Shown piece by piece: positions 1-10,962 of a stretch of 64,000 bases of DNA. The notes under the pieces were generated by a model. The model made no database searches. It was given only the letters and a program-made list of their open reading frames with translations, and had not been told where the DNA came from. The DNA comes from Nitzschia sp. pyKryTriq1 (lineage: Eukaryota > Bacillariophyta > Bacillariophyceae > Bacillariales > Bacillariaceae): positions 558,001 through 622,000 of the forward strand of contig OY101117.1 of the NCBI GenBank assembly GCA_956465555.1, read 5' to 3'. A program made the translations under genes and the position numbers. The first letter of the stretch is position 1, and the number at the start of each line of letters is the position of its first letter.

Positions 1-1206
1 TCGTTTCAAGGTATAAGGGATGGTGGGCGGGTTTTTTAAACTATTCTTACTGGTAACTCGAAGACGAAGCGATGTTCGTTTGATCGATGATCTTGTGTGA
101 TCATCGGTCGTCTCTTGTCGGTCGGTTGGAAATTATTTGGCGCACTCTGGTCGACTTCTGGTCTGTCCGTCTCTCGTTGGGGGTGCAAATGGAGCAGCAC
201 GAAATCATCCGTTCTGCAAGGGACTGTGTCTGAGTAGCGAGACGTGAGAAAGAGTCTTCGTGAGACGTGGCTCATGCAGCAGACTCACCACCTAAACGCC
301 TTGATTCACCGCATCTCCATGTGTAAGCCAGCAACTGCTCTAACGATCATGTAGCGTACGTAGTACAGGCATAATGGCGGTAGACAGAGCACTAAAAGCC
401 GGAGTCTCGCAGTAACACGAGAGACGCGGGAATGTGCTCGCCAGCAAGCCCAGGGTGGGTGGGTGCGTGGGAGACTTTACTCTACAATCTATGTTTTTGC
501 AGTATCAACGCTTTTGACGATGATTGATTCTGTGAAAAGTGAGCTCTCCGATGATTGTTCCACCTCTCCCGAGCAACGACGAACATTCGTCCCTCGTCTC
601 TGCGCTATCGTCTGCAGCTTGAAGTTGGGCTTGAACTTCTTCGCAGTCCCTTCCAAACCTTTCATCTGTGCATCATCATCAATGTATTAAATGTAACTAT
701 GAAACTGCAAAAGATCTTTCCAAATTGCTTCCGGCAGTTCCAGATTGATCAAGATCCCATCTTCAGTTTCATCATAGTAAAATAGTCTCACAATTCGCAA
801 AATCACAAACTCGTGAACTCGCGTATTTACTAGCTAGACTAGTCCCGACCGTGGATACCGTTCGTACGTCGTTCTCATAATCGAAAGCCAGCAGAGACCG
901 GACCTCTCTACTGCGCGTCATCGATTGCGTCGAGGTTCGAGCGCTACATATCTTCAGCTCTACAAACTTCGAGGAGTCCTCTTTCAATTTTGCGCGCGCC
1001 AACATCTCATACAAGAAAAAGACGTCACAGTACTGTACGAACCAGGTACTACCGGTACCGGTACTCGACGGTCGGTGTGTCCCGATCGCCATCTCGCACC
1101 CCCCCCGCGAAAGATGATGATAAGAAAGAAAAAGACGATGCCATTGTCATTCATCCCACCAGCCGCCGCTCGATGCAATATAACACTAGAGACAAGGTCA
1201 AGAGGG
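1..1206. other. Gene-poor left edge and 5' flank of the MDP-1 fusion gene
   Basis: I see no convincing complete gene here. A GTAC-rich palindromic patch lies at about 1027-1068, just upstream of the fusion gene. On the minus strand at about 690-860 there is a short open stretch with coding-like composition (IVRLFYYDETEDGILINLEL), but I cannot attach a start codon or clear splice partners to it. It may be an isolated exon or a decayed piece. Confidence 0.5.
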
Positions 1207-2643
1207 ATGCTTTTTCTTTGCGTTCTGTCCTCAATTCTGCTTCATGTGTCGGCGTTCTCGCCTGTCCATTCCAAGTCGGCAGCAGCTGCCCACATGCATG
1301 CAGGACTACGGCCGTCGACACAGATGAACACCCTCCCTAAACTCATCGTCTTTGACCTGGACAATACGCTGTGGAAACCCGAGCTGTATCAGCTTCGTAA
1401 ACTTCAGAGATCGAACACGACCCCAAAAGCAGGAAAAGATGTGCACCTCATGAGTGGGAGCCAAAAAGTCTTGAAGGAACACATTCCTGCCCTGCAACAG
1501 CAAGGTGTCCAATTCGCCGTCGCATCGCGGACCAAAAGCGTGGAATGGGCACATGCACTTCTTGGGCAGTTTGATCTCCTTGATATATTCAATTACGTGG
1601 AGATCGTTCCTGGCAACAAAAAACGACATTTTCAGGACATCCAGAGGGCGAGCGGGATTCCATACGACGCGATGCTCTTCTTTGATGATGCCCGCGATGG
1701 GAAATACGGGAATTGCGAGCCAGTAGCCGAGATGGGTGTTCTTGCCGTCCACTGCCCAAAAGGTCTGGAGTCCGTGGGTATATTTACAAACGCGCTACAG
1801 CATTACAAAGAATGGGATAAAACACCAGGTACTATCATTGAAGCAGACGGTACAATTTCCGTCGGCCAGAATTCAGGGGATGAGAGTACCCGCCAGTATG
1901 GTTTAATCAAAATGATCAATGCGAGCAAACGATATGGATTCATTCGATACCGGGATGGCAAAAGCCGTGATGTTTTCTTTCATTTTAGAAATTTAGATGA
2001 CGATCCGTCTTCGATTGAAGAAGGAGACGAGGTGTCTTTCATCGCGACGCTGGATCCAAAAAATGGAAAGAAGATGGCCACGAAAGTTTCACTTGAATCG
2101 TCGGTGGACAGTTCCAAAGTTGAGATGAAGTGTTTCTCCATGAACCAGCCATTTGCTGCTTTGTTGGCGAATGGCTACAAAGATCTAGAAACACGTAACG
2201 GTACGATGTTTGAGAGGTATGCACCAGGGACCACGATGCTTCTGCACGTTGGACAAAGGAAATATCCGGACGGAGACAAGCATGTCAAAGTAATGAAAGA
2301 GGGAGGTCTAAACGACAAGGAAATCGAAGACCTGAAGTCTATGCCAGCCGGGTTCGGTAAGGGTCAGATTGTGGCCATTCTTGAACTTGGTCGAACGTTC
2401 GAGACCACACTTGAAGAAAGAAGCAACCCAGATTTCGAGCGACGAGTGGCTGCTTTTGGCGCTGATAGTGGTCGCCTTGCGACCGAAATAAGACGCGTGA
2501 CTTATTTGAAAAATCCAGTCAAAGCGAAAGGTGAACCAGGTGTTTTCAAAGTCAGAATCGACGAGGACGTGATTCCAGACGGGTGGGAACAACTTGGTGC
2601 GAGAACTTCGGATAGTTCGGTTTATGCGTCAATATCAGGTTAG
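1207..2643 (+). CDS. Plastid-type fusion: MDP-1 HAD phosphatase, cold-shock domain, ASCH/EOLA domain
   Basis: Predicted protein of 478 aa. The start at 1207 gives a signal peptide, MLFLCVLSSILLHVSA, followed by F17-S-P. This is an ASAFAP-like cleavage context for diatom plastid import. In-frame ATGs further upstream (1114, 1138) are possible but would bury the signal peptide. Residues 45-210 match magnesium-dependent phosphatase-1 of the HAD superfamily: nucleophile and acid D50/D52 in VFDLDNTLW, VASRT motif, and FFDDARDGK metal site. Residues about 231-297 form a cold-shock domain, with KRYGFIRY as an RNP1-like and DVFFHF as an RNP2-like motif. Residues about 306-478 resemble the EOLA branch of ASCH domains (CFSMNQPFAALLANG, LETR, GFGKGQIVAILELG, PDGWEQLG). 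MDP-1 is known to remove phosphate from phosphotyrosine and sugar adducts; EOLA/ASCH and cold-shock domains bind nucleic acid. A joint role in plastid RNA or metabolite repair is inference. No intron. Confidence 0.8.
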   Translation: MLFLCVLSSILLHVSAFSPVHSKSAAAAHMHAGLRPSTQMNTLPKLIVFDLDNTLWKPELYQLRKLQRSNTTPKAGKDVHLMSGSQKVLKEHIPALQQQGVQFAVASRTKSVEWAHALLGQFDLLDIFNYVEIVPGNKKRHFQDIQRASGIPYDAMLFFDDARDGKYGNCEPVAEMGVLAVHCPKGLESVGIFTNALQHYKEWDKTPGTIIEADGTISVGQNSGDESTRQYGLIKMINASKRYGFIRYRDGKSRDVFFHFRNLDDDPSSIEEGDEVSFIATLDPKNGKKMATKVSLESSVDSSKVEMKCFSMNQPFAALLANGYKDLETRNGTMFERYAPGTTMLLHVGQRKYPDGDKHVKVMKEGGLNDKEIEDLKSMPAGFGKGQIVAILELGRTFETTLEERSNPDFERRVAAFGADSGRLATEIRRVTYLKNPVKAKGEPGVFKVRIDEDVIPDGWEQLGARTSDSSVYASISG

Positions 2644-3250
2644 AGTGGTAATACGATTATTAAGCTACAGTAGAGTATGATGAGTGTGGTACAGTTGCCG
2701 TCTGCGAGCATTCTTCAACTTCAGGGTACCTGGTACAGTACAGGTATTATCATACTGTAGTATGAGTGGTGCTTCAGGCACGATCGAGAGAGCAGGTAGC
2801 GAGCAGCGGGATTAGCGAGAAGTACTGTAGCTAGCAGATCGACCAACCGACTACTACGACCAACTCCTGACAAGCAGGGGAATGTGATAAAAAATAGACA
2901 ATATTTTTGTATGACCCCAAAATTCTCCCGCGCGCTCAGCGCGTCGCGCTGACTCCTCTGCGTGAAACAACGAGCGGTTCACAGTTGTTTACAACAGCGC
3001 AGAGCATTGAAGCAGGGTGAGCAGAGGTACGAGGTACGGCGCGCAGCGAAGATGATGCCCGACGATGAACGAGAAATAATACAGTAGTATCAGTTGCAAA
3101 GGACTACCAGTACTTGTACTCGTACTCCGTATCTCTACTAATAGAGCTGTGATCAAATCACAAGACAGCAAGGAGGAAGAACTAACCACGCATTCAATCA
3201 CATTTCTCTGTATTTGAGTGTTTCTGTAACGTCAAGTTGGGATCGTAATA
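2644..3250. other. Intergenic spacer with GTAC palindromes
   Basis: No gene seen. GTAC-rich patches lie at about 2723-2760 and 3100-3130, the second just upstream of the uL24m start. The stretch 2935-2955 has a short GC-rich inverted repeat around cgcgctcagcgcgtcgcgct. Confidence 0.5.
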
Positions 3251-3787
3251 ATGTCTGCGGCAAGAGCTCGACTACAAAAGCTAGCCCAGAATTTGGGGAA
3301 ATTTCACAAACCAAAACCTCAAATCCGAGAGGCTGAGGCGAAAAAACAATGGAACATCCTGCGAGGCGACAAAGTTCAAGTTGTTGGAAATCATCCCGAG
3401 CGGGGGAAGCAAGGTATTGTGAAAAAAGTCCTGCGAGAGAAAGACAGAGTTATCGTGAAGGACATCAATCTTGGCGCCCGACAGATAAAAGGAGATAAAG
3501 ATCGAGGCATCCCGGGGAAAGTTATCCAGCTGGAACGATCAATACACGCGTCTAATGTCAATCTAGTTGACCCTGTGACGGACAAGCCTACTAGAACCCG
3601 CAAAAAGATACTTGAAACTGGAGAGAAGGTCCGGATCGCAACGAAGAGTGGAGCTATCATTCCCCGTCCAGACATTTTGACTATGCGCAAGCGGCCTATC
3701 AATTCTATTGTTACGGAGAGCTGCACCTCAGAGGATGCTGCTTGGGAAACCACTTATGCTGATTACATACCACCATCGGCTCCATAG
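3251..3787 (+). CDS. Mitochondrial ribosomal protein uL24m (L24, KOW domain)
   Basis: Protein of 178 aa, intronless. Residues about 37-70 hold a KOW motif (RGDKVQVVGNHPERGKQGIV) followed by a basic loop, INLGARQIKG, as in bacterial-type L24. The C-terminal tail with TKSGAIIPRPD and a KRP motif is the arrangement of organellar uL24, where a subunit of this length replaces the roughly 105-aa bacterial form. It should act in assembly of the large ribosomal subunit. There is no ASAFAP signal; the basic amphipathic N-terminus (ARARLQKLAQNLGKFHK) fits mitochondrial import. It converges on dymeclin with an 81-bp spacer. Confidence 0.85.
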   Translation: MSAARARLQKLAQNLGKFHKPKPQIREAEAKKQWNILRGDKVQVVGNHPERGKQGIVKKVLREKDRVIVKDINLGARQIKGDKDRGIPGKVIQLERSIHASNVNLVDPVTDKPTRTRKKILETGEKVRIATKSGAIIPRPDILTMRKRPINSIVTESCTSEDAAWETTYADYIPPSAP

Positions 3788-3868
3788 ATGCGCTAAAAAC
3801 TAGAACAATGAAACTGAACTTGATCTGCTGTCTATCCGTACGCGTTTTCTGATCATCATTACGAGATT

Positions 3869-6859
3869 TTAGACCAACTCATCAACGTCCTTTGCAAATT
3901 GACCCGTAGAATGATCTACCGATGGATCTACGCCATTGGTCGTCATTTCGTCCACTGGTTCCAAAAGACCAAACACTCGAATATCGTCCTTCCTCCATTC
4001 GATGGAACTGGAAGTTACTACGCAGACGATTGTTTCCCACACGTACGGCACAAAGAAGATCTCTGGATCGGCCTCTTCTTCGTAGGTGAATGTAAAATCG
4101 TCAGAATGTTCCTTCTTTCGTTTCTTCTCTGCCACATTCTGCAAACGCTCAATTTTCTCTTCTAGAACATTCAATGCTTTCTGCGCTGTCCTCGCTCCTT
4201 CTTCTTGAATAATCGTCGCTGCGTCCTGTGTCACGGATTGGATGCGATCCACTAATTTGGATGGATACAGCTTGCTCTCGTTGAAGATTCGATTGAAATC
4301 CCCTTGGTGATATACCAACGCATACACCAAATGAAGGTTCCGGTCAACTGTTTTCGTGGACAGGCAATGATGAATAATCCCCAGCAAGGTCCTAGCCACT
4401 TCCTCATACATACTCAGTGGCGTCGACATGTAGCCCTCTGGTTCGTTAGATGGCTTTGACTTTTGTTCCATGGTCGATTCCCCTGTTGAAGCTGTGTGCA
4501 GTTTCAAGTGTTTCTTCATGACACTGACAGTGACCGAAGCCAACCGCATCGCTGCGTAGTCATGAAGATCTACGATTGGTGGAGATATATTCTGTAGAAT
4601 GGCACAGCAATTGCTCAGAAGAAAGGCATCTTGGAGACGCTGTAGGTTGAACATGAGAGATCGCAATAATACCAGGAGGACCACCGAGCCCAAGTTGATA
4701 TTGCGCAGATTGCGTTCCTTATACCATGGCACCTGTGAAACTGTGATTCTTCGGAAGGCGTCTCGGCCGAAGGAAGAATCCTGCGAGAATAATAATAGCA
4801 AGATGATGATGACGTAGAGCTGTGATTGAGACCGAAAAGGACAAGTTCGAATATCTGACTTGATAGCGGATGATGAGTCCATCATTTTGCTTTTGCGGGA
4901 CGCAAAATCAGACGCAACATAGGTATTTGTACTGGAGGAAAAGTAGAGCGTTCGGAGAAGTGGTAGTACGAGAGTGTCAAGGTCCGAGCGGACCCCCAGG
5001 CTTGCAGCAAAATTGGGGCAACTCTGAATGTATGTATACAGCATGAGTGCCCCGATTTCTGTGTGCAGCGTCCGACCAAAGGCTTCGAATAGAGACTCAA
5101 AATTGACAGTTAGCTGTGTGTCTCCCCCCAATGGAACCGACGAAAGCAAGCGTTTGGATTCATCGTTTTCATTCTCAACTTCATCCATGGACATGGAACC
5201 ATCTTCCTCTTCCATCGATTCCATCACTGGCAAATCTGGAAGTCCTTGAATTTCATCTTTTTCTTGATCCCATCGATTGTCGATCAGACGACTTAGTTGA
5301 CTTCGGAAGGGATTTGCACCATTGCGACGGTTGTTGACGAGTAAAAGTAAAAGAGACGTTGCCAAATCTGCAAGTATAGAATCAGACAGCCAGAGTACAT
5401 CTCGTGTTCTACTCGAAGTCCACGATTTCATCTTGCGTGCCAGCAATTGAACATCGTCCCCGCCACGATTTTTTCGATTGGATGTAATGACACCGAATAC
5501 CAAACTCATTAAACGAAAAGGTAGCATGATGATAGAACTCCCCAGTACTAAGGCTCCTTTTGTAGCATCGATAATCACATTATGACTCCCCCGATGATGT
5601 ACTTCTTGACGTGTGCCACCTGTTGTAGTTACTTGGTCGTCTTCTGAGTCGTCACCCGCCCTAGATTGACTGATTTTGGGAGCTGTGGCGTGGACGATCA
5701 AATACGACTCGTACATGCCATCGCGCCCCATCGCTTCTCCCCCACGTGTTTTGACTGCTGCTTGTGCCATTATATAGTAATAGTGAGCAATACTCCGCTC
5801 TGGTGCCATGGGCCGTCGAATTTGCCACTGCATACATGTCAGTAGGACCAACTGAGGGGTCCATACGTGTTGTCTCCGCCGCCCCGGTGAATCCCGGTGG
5901 TTGGACTGCGACATCAGGCTTCGTGATGATGCCGAAAACAAGCCATAGTTCTTGGCTGATACCGTTTCATCGCCCCAGGAGGAATCATCTTTCAGCAGCT
6001 CATCCAAAACGTAATTCTCGTAATTCTCGTCCTCTTCACTTTGAAAAGACGAGACAAATGATTGATAGAGCTGGGTCCCACACAGAACCAGCAAGAGCTG
6101 AAAGCTGATAACCGTTGCATCATAAATTTCGGGAGTTTGCAACGCACCACTCAAATCTCCGCCTGTTATCGTAATCAAGTCTAGAATCGAGTGTACCAGT
6201 GCTCGGCCGGCAGGTTGGTCGCAAGCAAGATCTCCACGGGTGTGATATAGAAGCGCTTCCTCCAAACGACTGTTGGTACTTTGATGTGATGCACCGGCGT
6301 CCGCTCCACAACTTTGCACTACGGGATGGCAAAGCAGACGAAGTAATTGGAGTGCACCTGCCGTAGCCCTAGCTTTTCCGACCCTGGAAATGCGCTTTGA
6401 AAAATCGTCGGTCGCAGATGCTGCTCCTGACCCGGACGGTTGGTCGCTGGTTTTCTGGTTACTCCTTTGAATGTCCCGAACCAATTGCCGAAGCATCCTG
6501 GTAACGTGAAGACTCAACGCTGCAAGGTTGCTTGAAACAGCAGCATGCTTTACCATGCTATCACAGGCCTTACCCAGTATAGCGGCTGAATCGGTCTCTC
6601 CCGTATCTTCCATGTGAACCCACACATCATATCCGTGCAAAAGCTCTTGCCATCGCTGATCGCCGAAGGGAATATGAGCTGGACTCGAAATTTGAAAGAG
6701 CAGCGTGGCCAGAGGATCATTGCCCTGCAAGGAAGCGGCTCTCTGAAGAAATCCTAGACTAGTGAGCGTGCAATTGGAACCTCAAGCATGGACCGAGGAG
6801 TGAGTGAGCCGAGCCGTACTTTACGGTACCCTGGTACGTACCTCTGGGTCGCCCCACAT
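3869..6859 (-). CDS. DYM: Dymeclin (Golgi-associated membrane trafficking protein)
   Basis: Predicted 963 aa in two exons. Exon 2 (3869-6742) has no in-frame ATG at its 5' end. An 18-nt first exon (6842-6859, MWGDPE) joins it through a 99-nt GTACGT...TTCAG intron (6743-6841). The dymeclin family is recognised by the N-terminal block DQRWQELL, the central block with NLRNINLGSVVLLVLLRSLM and LSNCCAILQNIS, the LHDYAAMRLASV helix, and the C-terminal EIFFVPYVWE block. Animal and plant dymeclins are about 670-750 aa; this one is longer because of Ser/Asp-rich inserts. Dymeclin cycles between cytosol and Golgi and supports secretory trafficking. Confidence is high for the family and moderate for the micro-exon. 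Confidence 0.85.
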
Positions 6860-8299
6860 TGCCACAGTGATCTAACTACGCGTGAAAAGGTCAATCAAAT
6901 TATAAAAAATGGTGATGGCAAGAGAGGAACATGAGAAGAATATTGTCGTTATTACTGTGCCGCTTCCAACTGCGGAGGGCGGAGGGAGGAAGCGCCATGG
7001 TCGCAGCGATGATGCGACAGAAGCGAGGAGCATGATATCGTTCTCTCATCGGTGGCAATACTGGCCTTTGAGGGGTCGGGCCAGTCATTGAGGGTCCTAT
7101 GCCGGCTTTTGCGCGCCTGTCGGTCATTACTTAAGGGAATGATAAAATTACTTAGGGACAGGCAAGCAGGCTGGCTCGGCCCAACGCGTCTCAATTACTA
7201 GGGATTGACTGACTCTACCGGTCGTTTGGTTTCTCGTCGACAGGTCGCTTCCGGAAACTGGAATTTCGTCCTTTTCTTTCCAGGATTCGTATTGCAAATG
7301 AAAAAATATTTAGGGTTGGTAATCAATGAAATTTCTGAAAAGTTTCCGTTCCTGAGCTATTGCATCGGATAGTTTGGAGTTCTTCGCTATATTTGCAAGC
7401 AACTTGTTCTGGCAAAAATCTCACGGGTAATGCCTCGGGAAGACATATTTGTTGCTCCAGTTACAAGGATTGTAATCCTCATCTAGTGAGAAACAAGGTT
7501 GCCAATTGGTATTGTATTAATGTGTTTGAGAATATTTTGATCGCTGTACTAATGGGTTTGTTCACAAAGCTCGTGGCGAGACATTATCCATGAGTGAATC
7601 GAGAGCATTCCCTGATTCCACAAGTTGTCGAAAAGCTACACGCGGAACGCGGATGGGGTGCTTTCAGCTCGTGACTGCGTTTTGTACCAGGTCTACTACT
7701 AGTTCTACATCGTCCATTCCCCAAGCACCGTGAGTACCAGTACCTTGTACTGGTAGACTACGGTACGTGATATTTAGACAGACAGACAGACAGAGAGACA
7801 GTATCGTACCGGGTACAGTACCGATACGAGTAAACGTGCGGACGCGTTCGTATTTGCACTTCATCCAAAGCAAGTAGAAATACCTCAAGAATTCCGGAAG
7901 TTGGACGTTCAACTCGAAAATTCAAGTTCGTATTGAAATAGCGTGATGATGAATATATTCGACTTATGACGTGGACAACCTCGTGTCTGCGGTTATTTAA
8001 ATACAAAAGCATCTAATATTTTATTATTTAACAACACAGAACAGTTCCGCTCTCCATTCAATGTTCCGTCGGGAGTTTCAGCATAATAATAGAGGTGCAT
8101 TTTCCATCCACGACCATCTTCGCGGTCGATCGGCAGCACCTATGTACTGTACCAGGTACCGGTACGAACGGTACTGGTACCGGTACAGTACATCATCGAT
8201 CGATCACTCAACACGAAATCAGATCCTTTTTCACTCAACAGTTGAACTGGTCATATTTCTGTTTCGAATACTTTTTCATTCCATTTCATTTCAAGAACC
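6860..8299. other. Intergenic region, no gene recognised
   Basis: About 1.4 kb between dymeclin and the next plus-strand gene. Only short open frames without family resemblance are present. A tract of cagacagacagaca type repeat and GTAC-rich palindromes runs from about 7728 to 7830. Another GTAC patch at 8143-8191 lies about 110 bp upstream of the next start codon. Confidence 0.5.
8143..8191. repeat. GTAC palindrome island
   Basis: Dense overlapping palindromes built from GTAC and CCGG steps (such as ccaggtaccggtacg and actggtaccggtacagtac). It sits in the proximal 5' flank of the small diatom-family gene, and the same type of island recurs in nearly every spacer of the window. Confidence 0.8.
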
Positions 8300-8815
8300 A
8301 TGTGCCGAATTACTAGTGAGACGAGCGATTCATTAGCTTCGAGTGAACGCAACGTTTCTTTCTCCACGATAGAGTTCAATGAACACGCCATGATCCTTGG
8401 GTGTAGCCCCGCTACCACAAGCGGTCCTCCTCTCGAGATTGATTGGGAGAAAATGAGCACTGCGACGTTTGCTTTGGATGAATACGAAGAGCTCCGACCT
8501 CCCCGCCGCGTAAAGCAACAATTGCTCATGCCCGTCTTTTTGCGTGAGGAAGTGTAAGTGAACACGGTTGCTTCCAATGCAGTGACTCATCAAAGCCATC
8601 ATTTTACTCACGCGTTATGTATATATTCGTTTCATCCCCTTTTCAGACTGTTGGAAAGTGGATACTCAAGAAATCAAATCAACGATCACCTTCAACGGTT
8701 GAAGGAAGAGAGACGTTCGTATGGGCGATCTTCATTAACACTGCCGATCAAGTTGCTGGGTAAAGCCAGGCGGTCCCTTCTTGGTTCACGAAATTCCAGT
8801 AGTCAATCATATTGA
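8300..8815 (+). CDS. Small diatom-family protein of unknown function (140 aa)
   Basis: Two exons, 8300-8553 and 8647-8815, joined by a 93-nt intron (GTAAGT...TTTCAG), which restores one 140-aa frame. Blocks in order: VSFSTIEFNEH near residue 20, LGCSPATTSGPPLEIDWEK, then LDEYEELRPPRRVKQQLLMP, then LLESGYSRNQINDHLQRLKE and a basic Ser-rich tail. From memory this is a short, multi-copy uncharacterised protein family in diatoms, with the pattern V-S-F-S-x-(V/I)-E, GPP-L-x-I-x-W, YE-x-x-R and GYS. No catalytic motif, signal peptide or membrane segment is visible. I do not assign a function. The canonical splice sites and the matching block order support a real gene. Confidence 0.7.
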
Positions 8816-9758
8816 AGTACGAATGACTCGATCATTCTTCGTTCTCCAACCAATACAAGAAAGGGTGGCCACACCTTTTCAACAATACAATTTTGCTATG
8901 CTTTGCACCACCTTCCCAGAAGTCCACCACAACTATGTATACAAATACCATCACATTTTTGCTTCATGATGATGGTTAAAAAGTTATTTATGTTCTTCCT
9001 TTGTGGTCATCGCCAGACGCAGTACTACACCATGATCACCGGTGCGGCGATAATTCGAGTAAGAACAAAAATAATATATGAATACACTTCGCGATTAGAT
9101 TACACAGTACTGTGTTAGACTCTTCCGGTACTCGTACTAGTAGAGCTGGACTGTAAATTGGAATTGGACGAAGGAGTTTGCAAAGATTCGAGAGTAAATT
9201 TTAGCTGTACTGTTGAATAGCCATACTGTATCATAGAGCTGTTGTTTCCCTTTGCTGCTGCTGGGATCATTTTGGTCAGTCCGTTTCGCCGGTTGCCGCA
9301 CGGACACGGACGGTCGGTGTCTCTGCTTCTGGGCGGGGTCGTAAAAAGAGTACGAGTATGAAGTACCTGTACAAGTACCTACTCTACTGTACGTCTACTG
9401 TAGAGCACACAGTAGCTACACTGTACCCAGGTGCTACCCTCTACAAAAGCAGCGTGTACCTGGTACCAGGTACGGTACCAGTACCAGTACCTTGACGGTA
9501 CCAGGTGGTGTACCGGTACCTGGTACAGTACGTGCACATACAGTAGAAGAATCCAACGAGAACGGACCTCGTGGAGAGCTCGAAAGGGGTTCTCATTCTC
9601 GGATCGGTGACCGCGCTCAATCTCGTTTGCACACACAATAACAACGACCAAAGCAAAAGACTAGCTAGGAACGAGGAGTAAAAGTTGTCAAAGATCCATC
9701 ACATCACAAACAAAGGTCATGCATCGATCCATTGAGCAATCATCATTATATAACAACA
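8816..9758. other. Intergenic region with a large GTAC island
   Basis: No gene recognised. From about 9348 to 9534 the DNA is almost wholly made of GTAC, TACCTGGTA and ACCGGT palindromes. This island ends about 220 bp upstream of the aldo-keto reductase start. Confidence 0.5.
9348..9534. repeat. GTAC palindrome island upstream of the aldo-keto reductase gene
   Basis: Repeated self-complementary words such as gtacctggtaccaggtac and ggtgtaccggtacctggtac occur, with no fixed repeat unit. It is the densest such block in the first 10 kb and is purely non-coding. Confidence 0.8.
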
Positions 9759-10962
9759 ATGGCGATTCCATCAAATTCTCATTTGGAGCTGGGAAAACTC
9801 GGCGCCGGGCTGATGCAATGGGGAACCACGGCCATCGACGAAAAGGTGGTGAATCCAAAAGGAAATTTGACCGAAGAGGAGGTTCGGAACATTTGGAAGA
9901 CATGTCGAGACCGCCAAATCGTCTTTTTCGACACTGCCGAAGGTACATAAGCGTGTTGGGTCGCACTTTATCACGGGTAGTGCCGTACACGCACACGCTC
10001 CATGCCTCACTTCCATGTTCTTTTTTCTTGCTTCCTTCCCTTTAGGCTACGGTGGGGGGACCAGTGAAATGCGAGTGCGATCCGTCAAAAAGTGGTACGA
10101 AGACTCCGCGTTGGATGGAAAATCAGAAGACGCGGTCGTGATTGCTACGAAATTTCTTCCCACCCTCTGGCGATGGACCAAAGGTTCTTTTTACAAGAGC
10201 TTGCACGGCTCGTTGGATCGTCTCGGTGTGGACTGCATCGATCTCTATTTCATTCATACTCCCATCCACCCACTACCCCTTGAATACTTTATCCAATGGG
10301 CCTGTGATGCGGTGGACGATGGCTTAATCAAGCACATTGGTATTTCGAATTGCAATGCTGACCTCACTCGGCGGGCCGCCGCTGTGGCCAAGCAGAACGG
10401 AAAGAAAATCGAATGCAACCAGATCATGTTGAACATGCTGGTATGGAACAGTGCCCCGCACCAAGAAACCGTGCGTACGTGCCATGAGCTTGGTATTCAG
10501 ATTGTTGCCTATAGCCCTATTGGGCAGGGGCTCCTCACGGATTCTTTGACCGAGGGCAAGTTTTCCAGCATCCGAGCTGTAAAAATGACAGGCGTGAAGT
10601 ACCCCGATATCCAGCCGTTGAGGGAAAGGATTGAGAAAATTAGCAAAAAACGAGCTTGTACAATGGCCCAAGTGGCAATCAATTGGGTCCGAGGTCACGG
10701 GGCTGTGCCGTTGGTTGGTTGCCGAAGTGTGCAGCAGGTCGAAGACGCCGCTGGAAGCACGGGCTGGGATTTGACGAAGGACGAGATCGAGGGCTTGGAC
10801 AAGCTGTCGCTTGGATTGTCGCTGTTCGAACGGCCTCTGTATCGACGGGGACTCTTTGTGGTCTTCATTTCCTTGCTTCAGCTCGCTTATTATACGGAAC
10901 AGAAGTACAAGCGGTTTCAGAAAATTTTGTTTCCAGCCAGGTCGGGGAGCCATGACGAGTAG
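9759..10962 (+). CDS. Aldo-keto reductase with a C-terminal membrane segment
   Basis: Two exons, 9759-9942 and 10046-10962, with a 103-nt intron (GTACAT...TTTAG); product 366 aa. The catalytic tetrad of the AKR superfamily is visible as D58 and Y63 (FFDTAEGYG), K97 (VIATKFLP) and H132 (LYFIHTP). Further family marks are HIGISNC, AYSPIGQGLL and a C-terminal NADPH-binding GCRS loop. It should reduce carbonyl compounds with NADPH; the substrate is unknown. After the (beta/alpha)8 barrel a hydrophobic stretch, GLFVVFISLLQLAYY (about residues 337-351), is followed by basic residues. This suggests a tail anchor, which is unusual for this normally soluble family. The gene converges on SPT6 with a 103-bp spacer. 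Confidence 0.88.

Noticed and set aside
36-275. 79-codon minus-strand frame at the left edge
   Set aside because: No family resemblance and Arg/Asp/Pro composition typical of random GC-balanced sequence.
940-960. ggttcgagc word resembling a tRNA B box
   Set aside because: No A box or foldable cloverleaf at the right distance; similar words elsewhere lie inside coding genes.
7775-7802. cagacagacagacagagagacag tract as a CRISPR-like or satellite array
   Set aside because: Only a short simple repeat with no spacers or regular unit.
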